From the NCBI RefSeq assembly GCF_900129795.1, contig NZ_FQWW01000007.1, positions 62,001 through 126,000 of the forward strand: DNA of 64,000 bases, written 5' to 3'. This document shows, piece after piece, positions 1-8,833 of the stretch; position 1 is the first letter of the stretch; every line of letters starts with the position of its first letter. A program made the position numbers and the translations under genes. The notes under the pieces were generated by a model. That model saw only the letters and a list, made by a program, of their open reading frames with translations. It made no database searches and was not told the DNA's origin. The DNA is from Flavobacterium sp. CF108. GTDB taxonomy: Bacteria; Bacteroidota; Bacteroidia; Flavobacteriales; Flavobacteriaceae.

Positions 1-651
1 GATCAGGATTCAGTGAAAACGAATTTTAAAGAAGACAATTATAAATTTGTTTTAAGAGATTTTGAATTAAAACCAACAAAACCAACACTTGACGGGGAAC
101 CTTCTTACGAAGGAATTCCACACGGTTTACACGATACTTTACAACCAAAATGGACCGCAAATGATGTTCGTCGTTACGGATATTGGTCAGTACTTTCGGG
201 CGCAGCAGGTTACACATACGGACACAACGCCGTAATGCAAATGTTCAGAAAAGGAGATAAACCAGCTTACGGAAATAAAGAATTATGGACATCAGCAATC
301 AATGCTCCCGGAGCAGGACAAATGATTTACATCAAAAAACTAATGTTAGAATTTCCATTTTTAGAAGGAATTCCAGATGCTTCATTAATTGCGAATCAAG
401 GTGAAAAATACGATTATATTTCAGCAATAAAAGGAAAAAAATACGCTTTGATTTACACTTACAACGGAAGAAAAATCGAAGTAAATATGGGCAAGATTTC
501 AGGGGATAAAGTTACAGCAGCTTGGTACAATCCAAGAAACGGACAAAAAACAAAAATTAGAATTGTAGATAATAAAGGAACCAAAGAATTTCAGCCTTCA
601 GGCAAAAAAGAAGATGGTAACGACTGGGTTTTGATTTTAAGCACAAAGTAA
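1..651 (+). CDS. GH140-like glycosidase (DUF4038), C-terminal part
   Basis: The reading frame is open from the first base, so the N-terminal half lies outside the window; 216 residues are visible. They contain a GEPSYEG stretch typical of the DUF4038 catalytic barrel, then a W-SVLSGAAGYTYG segment. The last ~90 residues form a beta-sandwich resembling the 'collagen-binding' domain PF12904 that follows DUF4038 in family GH140. The characterised GH140 member known to me is an apiosidase that cuts D-apiose links in rhamnogalacturonan-II side chains, working in the periplasm. The pectin genes downstream on the same strand fit that role. The family call is fairly safe; the exact substrate is inferred. 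Confidence 0.8.
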   Translation, partial: DQDSVKTNFKEDNYKFVLRDFELKPTKPTLDGEPSYEGIPHGLHDTLQPKWTANDVRRYGYWSVLSGAAGYTYGHNAVMQMFRKGDKPAYGNKELWTSAINAPGAGQMIYIKKLMLEFPFLEGIPDASLIANQGEKYDYISAIKGKKYALIYTYNGRKIEVNMGKISGDKVTAAWYNPRNGQKTKIRIVDNKGTKEFQPSGKKEDGNDWVLILSTK

Positions 652-660
652 ACACAAAGG

Positions 661-751
661 TTGTCATTGCGAGGAACGAAGCAAACTCACTAACCATAAG
701 ACACAAAGTTTGATTTTGCAAATGGGATTGCTTCGTTCCTCGCAATGACAA
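661..751. repeat. Perfect 24-bp inverted repeat, GTCATTGCGAGGAACGAAG family
   Basis: The arms at 661-684 and 728-751 are perfect reverse complements (24 bp) around a 43-base loop. It lies directly after the GH140 stop and could act as a transcript-end hairpin. Diverged relatives with the GAGGAAC core occur at 58,752-58,780 and near 60,840-60,872. Confidence 0.85.
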
Positions 752-767
752 AAATGAGAATAAAATA

Positions 768-865
768 TTTCACGCAGATTTAAAATGATTTAAGCAGATT
801 CAGCAGATATTTTTAAAATATAAATCGGCGCTAATCTGCTAAAATCTGCCAGATCTGCGCGAAAT
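768..865. repeat. Palindromic intergenic repeat, CACGCAGATT family
   Basis: The left arm begins TTTCACGCAGATT and the right arm ends AGATCTGCGCGAAA; both are built from short CAGATT/AATCTG units. It fills the space before the GH28 gene. Other copies are at 14,841-14,963, 20,180-20,240, 31,086-31,168, 39,258-39,290 and 57,385-57,418. Confidence 0.75.
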
Positions 866-879
866 AAAAAAATACAACT

Positions 880-2448
880 ATGAAAAACATACTAATAATT
901 CTCTGCTTCATAACAGGACTAAACACCGCTTTCGCAAACGACGGCTGGCTGAATATCCTAAACGAAGGAGGAAACAACAAAGGAATAAAATGTACCGAAG
1001 CCATTCAAAATGCCATAGAAAAAGCATCTAAAAACGGCGGTGGAACCATTTTTTTTCCTGCGGGAGAATATTTAACAGGGGCTTTAAAACTAAAAAGCAA
1101 TATTACAATCCATTTAGATTCGGGTGCTTTATTAAAATTTTCAGACAATTTTGATGATTATCTCCCATATGTAGAAATGCGTTACGAAGGATTAGTAATG
1201 AAATCTTTCTCGCCATTATTTTATGCGAAAGATGCCGAAAATATTACCATAAAAGGAAGAGGCGTAATCGACGGTCAAGGAAAAGCATGGTGGAATGAAG
1301 TCTACAGAATCGAAACCGCAAAAGGCCCGATTCCGTTGACGAAATACCAAAAAATGTGGGACGAACAAAATCAGGGAATCGTTTACTCTGATTACTATAA
1401 AAGAACAATCGATAAAAAGTTTTTCAGACCTTCTTTCTTTCAGGCTTATGGCTGTAAAAATATTTTAATTGAAGGCGTAACGTTTCAAAACTCTCCTTTC
1501 TGGACCATAAATCCTGAATTCTGCGATAATGTAACTGTAACCGGAATTTCAATTTTTAATCCGCATTCGCCAAATACAGACGGAATTAATCCATCGTCAT
1601 GTAAAAATGTTCATATTTCAAATTGTCATATCAGCGTTGGTGACGATTGTATTACCATCAAATCAGGAAGAGACGAGGACGGACGTAAATATGGAGTGCC
1701 AACAGAAAATGTTACGATTACCAATTGTACCATGTTAAGCGGTCACGGCGGCGTTGTGATTGGAAGTGAAATGTCGGGCGGAATCAAGAAAATCACGATT
1801 TCAAATTGTGTTTTCGACGGAACAGACCGCGGAATCCGAATTAAAGCAGCACGAGGAAGAGGCGGTGTTGTAGAAGATATTCGTGTAGATAATATCGTAA
1901 TGAAAAACATCAAAGAAGAAGCAATCGTATTAAGCCTTTTTTATGATAAAGACACAAAAGCTGAACCCGTAACCGAAAAGACACCAATTTTCAGAAACAT
2001 TCACATGAGCAACATTACAGCTTCAAACGTGAATAAAGCAGGGCAGATTTTAGGAATTACCGAAATGCCAATTCAAAACATTACGTTCTCGAACATCAAT
2101 ATGGACGGAAAAGAAGGTTTTACGGTAAACACGGCTGCTGATGTTGAATTTCATGATGTAAAAGTAAATGCGACAATTGGTTCTTCTTTCAAAATATCAG
2201 ATTCAAAAAATATCATTTTAGATAACGTTGGATCTTCAACACCAATAAAAGGTGTTCCGGTTATTAAATTAGACAATGTTTCAAATACATTGATAAATAA
2301 TAATTTTCCATTTAATACAACCGATATTTTTATCGAAGCAAATGGAAAAGAAACAAAGAATATTTTCCTGAAAAACAATGTTTTTAACAACGTAACAACA
2401 GCTGTTAAAAAAGGGGCAGCTTTAGATAAAAAAGCAATTATAGAATAA
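880..2448 (+). CDS. GH28 polygalacturonase-family hydrolase
   Basis: A secreted right-handed beta-helix enzyme of 522 residues that would hydrolyse alpha-galacturonosidic links in pectin, either the homogalacturonan backbone or a galacturonic acid side group. Residues 1-19 are a signal peptide. All four GH28 signature motifs are present: NTD at 232-234, DD at 255-256, GHG at 288-290 and RIK at 320-322, giving the catalytic Asp set, His and Arg/Lys binding residues. Repeating NITI/NVTI-type strands match the beta-helix. ATG 880 puts the signal peptide at the N-terminus. It is the second gene of the co-directional pectin locus. Family assignment is firm; endo/exo mode and exact substrate cannot be told. 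Confidence 0.92.
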   Translation: MKNILIILCFITGLNTAFANDGWLNILNEGGNNKGIKCTEAIQNAIEKASKNGGGTIFFPAGEYLTGALKLKSNITIHLDSGALLKFSDNFDDYLPYVEMRYEGLVMKSFSPLFYAKDAENITIKGRGVIDGQGKAWWNEVYRIETAKGPIPLTKYQKMWDEQNQGIVYSDYYKRTIDKKFFRPSFFQAYGCKNILIEGVTFQNSPFWTINPEFCDNVTVTGISIFNPHSPNTDGINPSSCKNVHISNCHISVGDDCITIKSGRDEDGRKYGVPTENVTITNCTMLSGHGGVVIGSEMSGGIKKITISNCVFDGTDRGIRIKAARGRGGVVEDIRVDNIVMKNIKEEAIVLSLFYDKDTKAEPVTEKTPIFRNIHMSNITASNVNKAGQILGITEMPIQNITFSNINMDGKEGFTVNTAADVEFHDVKVNATIGSSFKISDSKNIILDNVGSSTPIKGVPVIKLDNVSNTLINNNFPFNTTDIFIEANGKETKNIFLKNNVFNNVTTAVKKGAALDKKAIIE

Positions 2449-2458
2449 CGCAACGCAA

Positions 2459-2541
2459 TCCTGCAAGGTCTTTTTCTGACCTTGTAGGTTTAGTTTGTGC
2501 GTATAGAAATACCTACAAGGTTTTGGAAACCTTGCAGGAAA
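2459..2541. repeat. Inverted repeat, CCTGCAAGGTTT / AAACCTTGTAGG family
   Basis: Two arms (about 2,459-2,490 and 2,511-2,540) each carry their own small hairpin (ACAAGGTTTTGGAAACCTTG in the right arm) and pair with one another. It fills the GH28 to GH43-like gap. Copies recur at 13,025-13,112, 23,012-23,040 and 23,236-23,319. Confidence 0.8.
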
Positions 2542-2552
2542 GAAAATAAGAC

Positions 2553-3470
2553 ATGAAAAAAATATTCATCATATTAACCCTTTTCATTTTCGCGATCAGT
2601 TATTCGCAGAAAAAGAAAGATTTATACCTTTTTACGTCATTTCGAGAACCCGCAACAGAAGGTTTATATCTGGCATACAGCGAAGACGGTTACAACTGGA
2701 AAGGCTTAGAAGGATCATTTTTAAAACCAGAAATTGGAGCAAGCAAAATCATGCGCGATCCGTCAATCACAAAAGGAGGCGATGGAACGTATCACATGGT
2801 TTGGACAACTGACTGGAAAGGCGGAAACGGTTTTGGATACGCAAGTTCAAAAGACTTGATTCATTGGTCGGAGCAACAATATATTCCAGTCATGAAGAAT
2901 GAGCCAGAAGTTGTAAACGTTTGGGCACCGGAGATTTTTTATGATGATGTAAAAAATGAATACATTATTATCTGGGCATCGACAATTCCATTCCGATTTG
3001 AAAAAGGAGTGGAGGATGAGAAAAATAACCACAGAATGTATTATGTAACGACAAAAGATTTTAAAACGTTTTCAGATACAAAATTATATTACGATCCAGG
3101 TTTCAGCGTAATTGATTGTGTAATTGTCAAAAAAAGCAAAAAGGATTATGTTTTGGTTTTAAAAGACAATACAAGACCCATGCGAAACATAAAAGTCGCT
3201 TTCGGAAAATCACCTTTAGGTCCGTTTGGAAAGAGTTCTAAACCTTTAACCGAATATTTATCTGAAGGTCCAACGGTGGTAAAAGTCGGGAAAAACTGGT
3301 TGTTGTATTATGACAATTACGGTTCAAAAAATTATAAAGCGCTAAGCACAACAGATTTTATTCATTTTGAAGATGTATCCTCCAAAATAAACCTTCCCGA
3401 AGGATACAAACACGGAACGATTACAACAATATCCGAAGACGTTTTAAAAGGATTAATTGATAGAAAATAA
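2553..3470 (+). CDS. GH43-like five-bladed propeller glycosidase
   Basis: A secreted protein of 305 residues with a signal peptide at 1-18 (ending SYSQ). The rest reads as a five-bladed beta-propeller of the GH43/GH62/GH117 type. An N-terminal RDPSI segment holds the usual catalytic Asp, WAPEIFYD holds the second acid region, and SEGPTVVK near residue 235 holds the likely general-acid Glu. Members of this clan remove arabinofuranose, xylose or galactose residues exolytically, which suits trimming of pectin side chains. At about 305 residues it is a single catalytic domain with no accessory module. The exact GH family and sugar are uncertain. Confidence 0.7.
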   Translation: MKKIFIILTLFIFAISYSQKKKDLYLFTSFREPATEGLYLAYSEDGYNWKGLEGSFLKPEIGASKIMRDPSITKGGDGTYHMVWTTDWKGGNGFGYASSKDLIHWSEQQYIPVMKNEPEVVNVWAPEIFYDDVKNEYIIIWASTIPFRFEKGVEDEKNNHRMYYVTTKDFKTFSDTKLYYDPGFSVIDCVIVKKSKKDYVLVLKDNTRPMRNIKVAFGKSPLGPFGKSSKPLTEYLSEGPTVVKVGKNWLLYYDNYGSKNYKALSTTDFIHFEDVSSKINLPEGYKHGTITTISEDVLKGLIDRK

Positions 3471-3514
3471 AAAGATAAGCCACAGATTTCACAGATTAAA
3501 ATGATTTTTATCAG

Positions 3515-3685
3515 CAAAAGCCCCGGAGGGGTAAAATATTTATAGAACTTCAATAAGGGATATAGAGAAAGCTCCAGCGGAGCGATATATATTATAGATT
3601 ATGAAAAAAAGCATGTCACTCCTCTGGAGCTTTATATTGTAAACCTTTATTCTTTGCTATAAATATTTCGCTTCTCTGAAGCTTA
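3515..3685. repeat. Inverted repeat, AGCTCCAGCGGAGCGATAT family
   Basis: Contains several small palindromes in an overall inverted layout: CCCCGGAGGGG then ATATTTATAGA at 3,518-3,546, GCTCCAGCGGAGC near 3,570, CTCCTCTGGAGC near 3,620, and the partner ATAAATATTTCGCTTCTCTGAAGC at 3,659-3,682. It occupies most of the 270-base gap before the BNR gene. Confidence 0.7.
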
Positions 3686-3743
3686 CAAAAAGAAAGTTGC
3701 CCTTTTGAGACAGTTTCTTAATCAGGATTAAAAAAATAATAAA

Positions 3744-5609
3744 ATGATTACTTTCCAAAACATAAAAACCAACATCATCACAACAACCGCAATTCTTTTG
3801 GTTTGTACGGCTGTAAATGCACAAAATGACACTGTACGTTATGTTGGTAAAACACTTTCAAATGTCGATTATCATCACGGACAGTTAAGTCCGGCGGTTG
3901 GAGTTCACGCTACGCAGATTATGCGTGCAAGCCGTGAACATCCTGAAAAATCAGATGGTTTTGGATGGACATACAATCACCAGCCTACAATGGCATATTG
4001 GAACGATACTTTTTATCTGCAGTATTTAAGTGATCCTGCTGGAGAACATATTCCGCCGAGCCAGACTTTGATTATGACTTCTAAAGATGGTGTAAGCTGG
4101 AAAATGCCAAAAGTAATTTTCCCAATCTATCATATTCCCGACGGATGGAAAAAAGAAGGCGTTGAAGGAGTTGCCAAAAATCTGGATGCGATCATGCACC
4201 AAAGAATGGGTTTTTATACTTCAAAAGACAAACGACTTTTTGCCTTGGCATATTACGGAATTGCAATGGATGAAAAAGACGATCCAAACGACGGAAAAGG
4301 AATTGGACGCGTGATTCGTGAAATCAAAAAAGACGGAAGTTTTGGTGAAATTTATTTCATCAGATACAATAAATCTTGGGACAAATCGAAATCCGCATTT
4401 CCTTTTTATACACAGGCAAAAGACAAAGGTTTGAAAAAAGCCTGCGAAGAAATTCTATCCGATCCTTTGGTTTTACAACAATGGGTTGAAGAAGCCGATC
4501 GTGATGACGAATTAATTCCGCTTAAAAAGCCTTATAAAGCTTTAAGTTCGTATCATTTACCAAACGGAAATGTCGTGGGTTTATGGAAACATGCTTTAAC
4601 TTCGATTAGTAAAGACGGTGGAAAAACATGGGAATACAATCCGCTTCGTGCTCCCGGTTTTGTAAACAGCAATGCCAAAATCTGGGGACAAAAAACATCA
4701 GATAATCGTTATGCAACCGTTTATAATCCGTCAGAATATCGCTGGCCTTTGGCAATTTCAACAAGCGATGACGGGTTGAATTACAAAGATTTATTGTTAG
4801 TTCACGGAGAAATTAGTCCAATGCGTTATGGCGGAAACTACAAATCAGCAGGGCCACAATATGTTCGCGGAATTTCAGAAGGTGACGGAACTCCGCCTGA
4901 CGGAAAACTTTGGGTAAGTTATAGTATGAACAAAGAAGATATTTGGGTAGCGTCGATTCCAGTTCCGGTTACTTCAGTTGTTGCCGAAAATGCAAATGAT
5001 ATTTTTAATGATCTTCCTGACGGACAGGAATTAAAATTATGGAATACCTACGATTTGGCTTGGGCTTCAACCAAAATTGAAAAGAAAGCGGATGGCAAAA
5101 AATGGCTTACATTAAGAGATCAGGATAATTTTGATTATGCGCGTGCTGAACGTGTTATTCCGTTTGCAGAGAAAATGGAAGTGACTTTTACCGTTAAGCC
5201 AGAGCAAAATAATCATGGTTTATTGCAGGTTGAATTTCAAAACAAACAAGGATTACCAGCGGTAAGATTGGTTTTTGATTCGGATGGACAATTAAAAGCA
5301 AAAAATGGTGCTCGTTTTGGCGGAGTTACAAAGTATGAAGCCGGAAAAGAATATAAAGTAAACGTGAAACTGAACGTTAAAACTCGTTCGTATACGATAA
5401 AGGTAAACGACGAAAAAGAATCAACGAGAATTTTTTACGCTCCTGTAGATGGCTTTGAGCGAATTATGTTCCGCACAGGTGAACAGAGATATTCTCCAAA
5501 TGCAGACACAGAACCAGATACAGACGATTATGATGATTTACCACAAACAGGAAAATTAATCCCCGAAGCCGTATTTAATATCGAATCGTTGATTACGAAA
5601 AAGTTATAA
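3744..5609 (+). CDS. BNR/sialidase-like propeller exo-hydrolase with C-terminal jelly-roll domain
   Basis: A secreted protein of 621 residues with a signal peptide at 1-26 (ending VNAQ). Residues ~30-420 look like a sialidase-type propeller with Asp-box motifs (SKDGVSWKM and SKDGGKTWEY). Residues ~430-600 look like a concanavalin/LamG-type beta-sandwich. Enzymes of this shape in pectin loci act on acidic end sugars such as Kdo- or Dha-type residues of rhamnogalacturonan-II, which would suit this neighbourhood. That activity is inference; the sequence itself supports only a propeller hydrolase. No sialic acid genes are nearby, so a true sialidase is unlikely. Confidence 0.6.
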   Translation: MITFQNIKTNIITTTAILLVCTAVNAQNDTVRYVGKTLSNVDYHHGQLSPAVGVHATQIMRASREHPEKSDGFGWTYNHQPTMAYWNDTFYLQYLSDPAGEHIPPSQTLIMTSKDGVSWKMPKVIFPIYHIPDGWKKEGVEGVAKNLDAIMHQRMGFYTSKDKRLFALAYYGIAMDEKDDPNDGKGIGRVIREIKKDGSFGEIYFIRYNKSWDKSKSAFPFYTQAKDKGLKKACEEILSDPLVLQQWVEEADRDDELIPLKKPYKALSSYHLPNGNVVGLWKHALTSISKDGGKTWEYNPLRAPGFVNSNAKIWGQKTSDNRYATVYNPSEYRWPLAISTSDDGLNYKDLLLVHGEISPMRYGGNYKSAGPQYVRGISEGDGTPPDGKLWVSYSMNKEDIWVASIPVPVTSVVAENANDIFNDLPDGQELKLWNTYDLAWASTKIEKKADGKKWLTLRDQDNFDYARAERVIPFAEKMEVTFTVKPEQNNHGLLQVEFQNKQGLPAVRLVFDSDGQLKAKNGARFGGVTKYEAGKEYKVNVKLNVKTRSYTIKVNDEKESTRIFYAPVDGFERIMFRTGEQRYSPNADTEPDTDDYDDLPQTGKLIPEAVFNIESLITKKL

Positions 5610-5615
5610 AAAATA

Positions 5616-5732
5616 GAACGCGGATGACACGGATTTACTTCGTAAAGACGCGGATAAAAACAGATTTTAAATGAGAAAAAAATCCGTTTAAATCAGCGTC
5701 TTCGCGATAGCGAATCAGTTTAATCAGCGTTC
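5616..5732. repeat. Inverted repeat, GAACGCGGATGACACGGATT family
   Basis: The left arm (GAACGCGGATGACACGGATT at 5,616) and right arm (ending AATCAGCGTTC at 5,732) pair across a short centre. Each arm carries a small internal palindrome (TTTACTTCGTAAA and TTCGCGATAGCGAA). The same family forms the outer layer of the nested repeat at 8,531-8,805, so this GH78 gene has a copy on each side. Confidence 0.8.
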
Positions 5733-5750
5733 AAATTTTAAAAGCAAGAA

Positions 5751-8531
5751 ATGAAGAATTTCAAAAATATATTATTAGCATTTAGTTTCTTAGTTACTTT
5801 CATCTCGAATGGACAAATTCTGCCTGTCCATTTAACCACAGAAATGGCTGAAAATCCCTTAGCAGTAGTTCAGAATCAGCCAAGATTTAGCTGGCAGTTG
5901 GTTTCAAAAGAATCTAATGCATCACAAATCGCCTATATTATTTTGATTGCTTCTTCTGAGGAAAAACTGCAAAATGACGAAGGCGATATCTGGAACAGCG
6001 GAAGAGTAAATTCTCTTAAAAACTTGAACATTACATATGGCGGTAATACATTAAAAAGCGAAACCAAATATTTCTGGAAAGTTAAAGTTTGGAATCAAAC
6101 AGGAAAAGTTTCTAAATGGAGTAAGACAGCATTTTTCAGAACTGCTTCGTTAGAATCAGATTTAAATCCGGTTTGGATTGGAGCAATTACAAAAGCAGAT
6201 AGTCATCTGCCGGAAGGCCGAAATTATCATTCAGCGACTTTCAATAGAGAAAAAAAGAATTCGTTTATCAATGCTTCAGATTCATTGTCACGCAGAAGCA
6301 TTATGCTTCGTAAACCTTTCGAAGTAAAAAAAGAAATCAAAGAAGCTATTGTTTATATTTCAGGTTTAGGACATTATGAATTAACCATCAACGCTAAAAA
6401 AGTTGGAAACAGCCAGTTTGCACCTTTGTGGACAGATTATGATAAAACGGTTAATTACAATGTTTACGAATTAAGCGCCAAAGAATTTCAAAAAGGCGAT
6501 AACGTAATTGGTGTTTTGTTAGGAAACGGAATGTACAATACATTGGCAGAAAGATATACGAAATTCTTCGTGAGTTTTGGCCCGCCGACTTTATTCTTTA
6601 AAATGAAAATCAAGTATAATGATGGTTCAGAAGAAATTATAAAATCAGATGGATCTTGGAAATACAGCAAAAGCCCGATTACTTATAATAGCATTTTTGG
6701 TGGAGAAGATTACAATGCCAATTTAGAGCAGAAAGACTGGAATAGAAAGGGGTTCAAAGATAGAGATTGGAAAAAAGTAGTCGTTCAGGAGGCCCCAAAA
6801 GGAGTTTTAAGACCACAGACAGCACCGCCGGTTACGATTCAGAAACAATACGAAGTTAAGACAGTAAAAGAGCTTAAACCTAATTTTTATGTTTTTGATA
6901 TGGGGCAGAATCTTTCAGGATTTCCAACCATTAAAGTAAAAGGAAAAAAAGGACAGATAATCCGTGTTTGGGTTGCCGAAGGTTTAAATGAAGGGGGCAC
7001 AATAGCGCAGGGGAGATCTGGAAAACCATATTATTACGATTATACTTTAAAAGGCGATGGAGTTGAAGAATGGACGCCAAAATTCAGTTTCTACGGTTAT
7101 CAATATGTTCAAATTGAAAACATTAATTATAAAGAAGATAAGAATAAAGAACTTCCAACTTTGGTTGATTTAAAATCGAATTTCATTTATAATTCGGCGG
7201 GAGAAGCAGGAAGTTTTGCATGCTCAAACGAAATCTTCAATAAAACACACGAACTGATAAATAACTCAATCAAAAGTAATTTTCAAAGTGTTTTTACCGA
7301 TTGTCCGCAGCGTGAAAAATTAGGCTGGATAGAAGAAATTCAGTTGAACGGCCCAGGTTTAATGTTCAATTATAACCTTGAAAATTACATTCCGTCTATA
7401 ATGCAGAACATTTCAGATTCTCAACGCGATAATGGTTTAATCCCGACAATCGTTCCTGAATATGTAGTTTTTGGAGGTGATTTTACCGATTCTCCAGAAT
7501 GGGGAGTTACAGGTGTGATTCTGCCTTGGATGTATTATGAATATTATGGTGACGCTTCATTATTAGAAAAATATTTTCCTGTAATGAAAAACTACGTAGA
7601 TTATTTAGGAACAAAAGCTGAAAATCATATTTTGTCACACGGATTAGGAGATTGGTACGATTACGGAACTCACGCTGCAGGATATTCTAAAAACAGTCCG
7701 ATTGCGCTTTCGGCAACTTCACACTATTATTACGGCGCTTATTTAGTAGCAAAAGCAGCGAAACTATTAGGTAAAACTGAAGATATTGAGAAATACGAAA
7801 CATTGGCTTCTGAAATAAAAATGGCTTTCAATGAGAAGTTTTTTAATGCTGAAACCAAACAATATGGAACAAATAGTCAGTTTAGCAACTCAGTTCCAAT
7901 TTTTATGAATATTGTAGAACCGCAGTATAAAGAGGCTGTAATGCAGAATTTATTGGCGGACATAAAAGAAAAAGGCGATCGATTAACTACGGGAGATGTT
8001 GGAAACCGTTATTTGTTTCAAGCTTTGGCAAGAAATGGCGAAAACGAAACGATGTATAAAATGCACAATCATTATGATGCGCCGGGTTATGGCTTTCAGA
8101 TTAAATTTGGTTTGACGACTTTAACGGAACAATGGGATCCGAGAAAAGGAAATTCATGGAATCACTTTATGTTAGGACAAATTGAAGAATGGTTTTATCA
8201 AAGTTTAGCCGGAATTATGTCCGATCCTGAAAAACCAGGATTCAAACATTTCTTTATTCAGCCGGAAGTAGTCGGCGATATGACTTTCGCGAAAGCGGAT
8301 TATCAATCGGTTTATGGAAAAATTGCTACTTCTTGGGAAAAGAAAGACGGCAAATTTATTTTGACGGTTCAAATTCCAGTAAATACAACGGCAACGATAA
8401 AATTGCCTGTTGCTAAAAATTCAGAAATAAAAATTGATAATAAAAAAGTAAGAACGGGTTTTGATGAAAAAGTTCAAAAGCCAGTTTTGGAATTTGGATC
8501 TGGTATTTATACGATAGAATGTAAATTATAG
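5751..8531 (+). CDS. GH78 alpha-L-rhamnosidase
   Basis: A secreted enzyme of 926 residues that removes terminal alpha-L-rhamnose. The signal peptide is 1-21 (ending SNGQ). The order fits GH78: an N-terminal fibronectin-like domain (~25-135), the rhamnosidase N-domain (~195-350), a beta-sandwich (~360-470), an (alpha/alpha)6 barrel (~485-830) and a C-terminal beta-domain. The catalytic loop reads DCPQREKLGWIEE near residue 519; the conserved base-region Glu is in TLTEQWD near 789. The last position of the loop is Glu where I would expect Asp, so specificity may differ from the second GH78 at 14,997. It lies between two GAACGCGGATGA repeats. Family is firm, linkage unknown. Confidence 0.9.
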   Translation: MKNFKNILLAFSFLVTFISNGQILPVHLTTEMAENPLAVVQNQPRFSWQLVSKESNASQIAYIILIASSEEKLQNDEGDIWNSGRVNSLKNLNITYGGNTLKSETKYFWKVKVWNQTGKVSKWSKTAFFRTASLESDLNPVWIGAITKADSHLPEGRNYHSATFNREKKNSFINASDSLSRRSIMLRKPFEVKKEIKEAIVYISGLGHYELTINAKKVGNSQFAPLWTDYDKTVNYNVYELSAKEFQKGDNVIGVLLGNGMYNTLAERYTKFFVSFGPPTLFFKMKIKYNDGSEEIIKSDGSWKYSKSPITYNSIFGGEDYNANLEQKDWNRKGFKDRDWKKVVVQEAPKGVLRPQTAPPVTIQKQYEVKTVKELKPNFYVFDMGQNLSGFPTIKVKGKKGQIIRVWVAEGLNEGGTIAQGRSGKPYYYDYTLKGDGVEEWTPKFSFYGYQYVQIENINYKEDKNKELPTLVDLKSNFIYNSAGEAGSFACSNEIFNKTHELINNSIKSNFQSVFTDCPQREKLGWIEEIQLNGPGLMFNYNLENYIPSIMQNISDSQRDNGLIPTIVPEYVVFGGDFTDSPEWGVTGVILPWMYYEYYGDASLLEKYFPVMKNYVDYLGTKAENHILSHGLGDWYDYGTHAAGYSKNSPIALSATSHYYYGAYLVAKAAKLLGKTEDIEKYETLASEIKMAFNEKFFNAETKQYGTNSQFSNSVPIFMNIVEPQYKEAVMQNLLADIKEKGDRLTTGDVGNRYLFQALARNGENETMYKMHNHYDAPGYGFQIKFGLTTLTEQWDPRKGNSWNHFMLGQIEEWFYQSLAGIMSDPEKPGFKHFFIQPEVVGDMTFAKADYQSVYGKIATSWEKKDGKFILTVQIPVNTTATIKLPVAKNSEIKIDNKKVRTGFDEKVQKPVLEFGSGIYTIECKL

Positions 8532-8805
8532 AACGCGGATGATGCAGATTCGCTATCGCGAAGACGCGGATTTATACGGATTTTTTGTTCTATTTGAAAA
8601 TGTAAAATTGAATTGCCTCCAGTTTTAACTGGAGGTATAAAAAAATAAGTCACAAGGCTTTAGCCAAATAAATAAGTTCGGCTAAAGCCAATGTAGAAAT
8701 CAAAAATATTTTCCTCCAGCTAAAGCAGGAGGCAATTCAAAAAAAATAAAAAAAGATCCGCTTTAATCCGCGTCTTTACGAAGTAAATCCGCGTCATCAG
8801 CGTTC
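8531..8805. repeat. Three-layer nested palindrome (GAACGCGG / CCTCCAGC / GGCTTTAGCC)
   Basis: The outer arms start GAACGCGGATGATGCAGATT at 8,531 and end CATCAGCGTTC at 8,805. Inside, 8,608-8,740 is a second palindrome (TTGAATTGCCTCCAG ... GGAGGCAATTCAA). Its centre, about 8,655-8,690, is a third (GGCTTTAGCC ... GGCTAAAGCC). The outer arms carry hairpins of different sequence, TTCGCTATCGCGAA on the left and TTTACGAAGTAAA on the right. It fills the whole 302-base gap. Two of the three layers recur at 29,715-29,926. Confidence 0.85.
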
Positions 8806-8833
8806 AATTTTAAGCTAGTTTAACAAAAAAATA

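Noticed and set aside
2151..2453. Minus-strand 100-residue frame over the GH28 gene end
   Set aside because: Antisense to a gene with all four GH28 motifs; no homology features.
3744..5609. Sialidase role for the BNR propeller protein
   Set aside because: Asp boxes show the fold only; no sialic acid transport or catabolism genes are present and the context is pectin.
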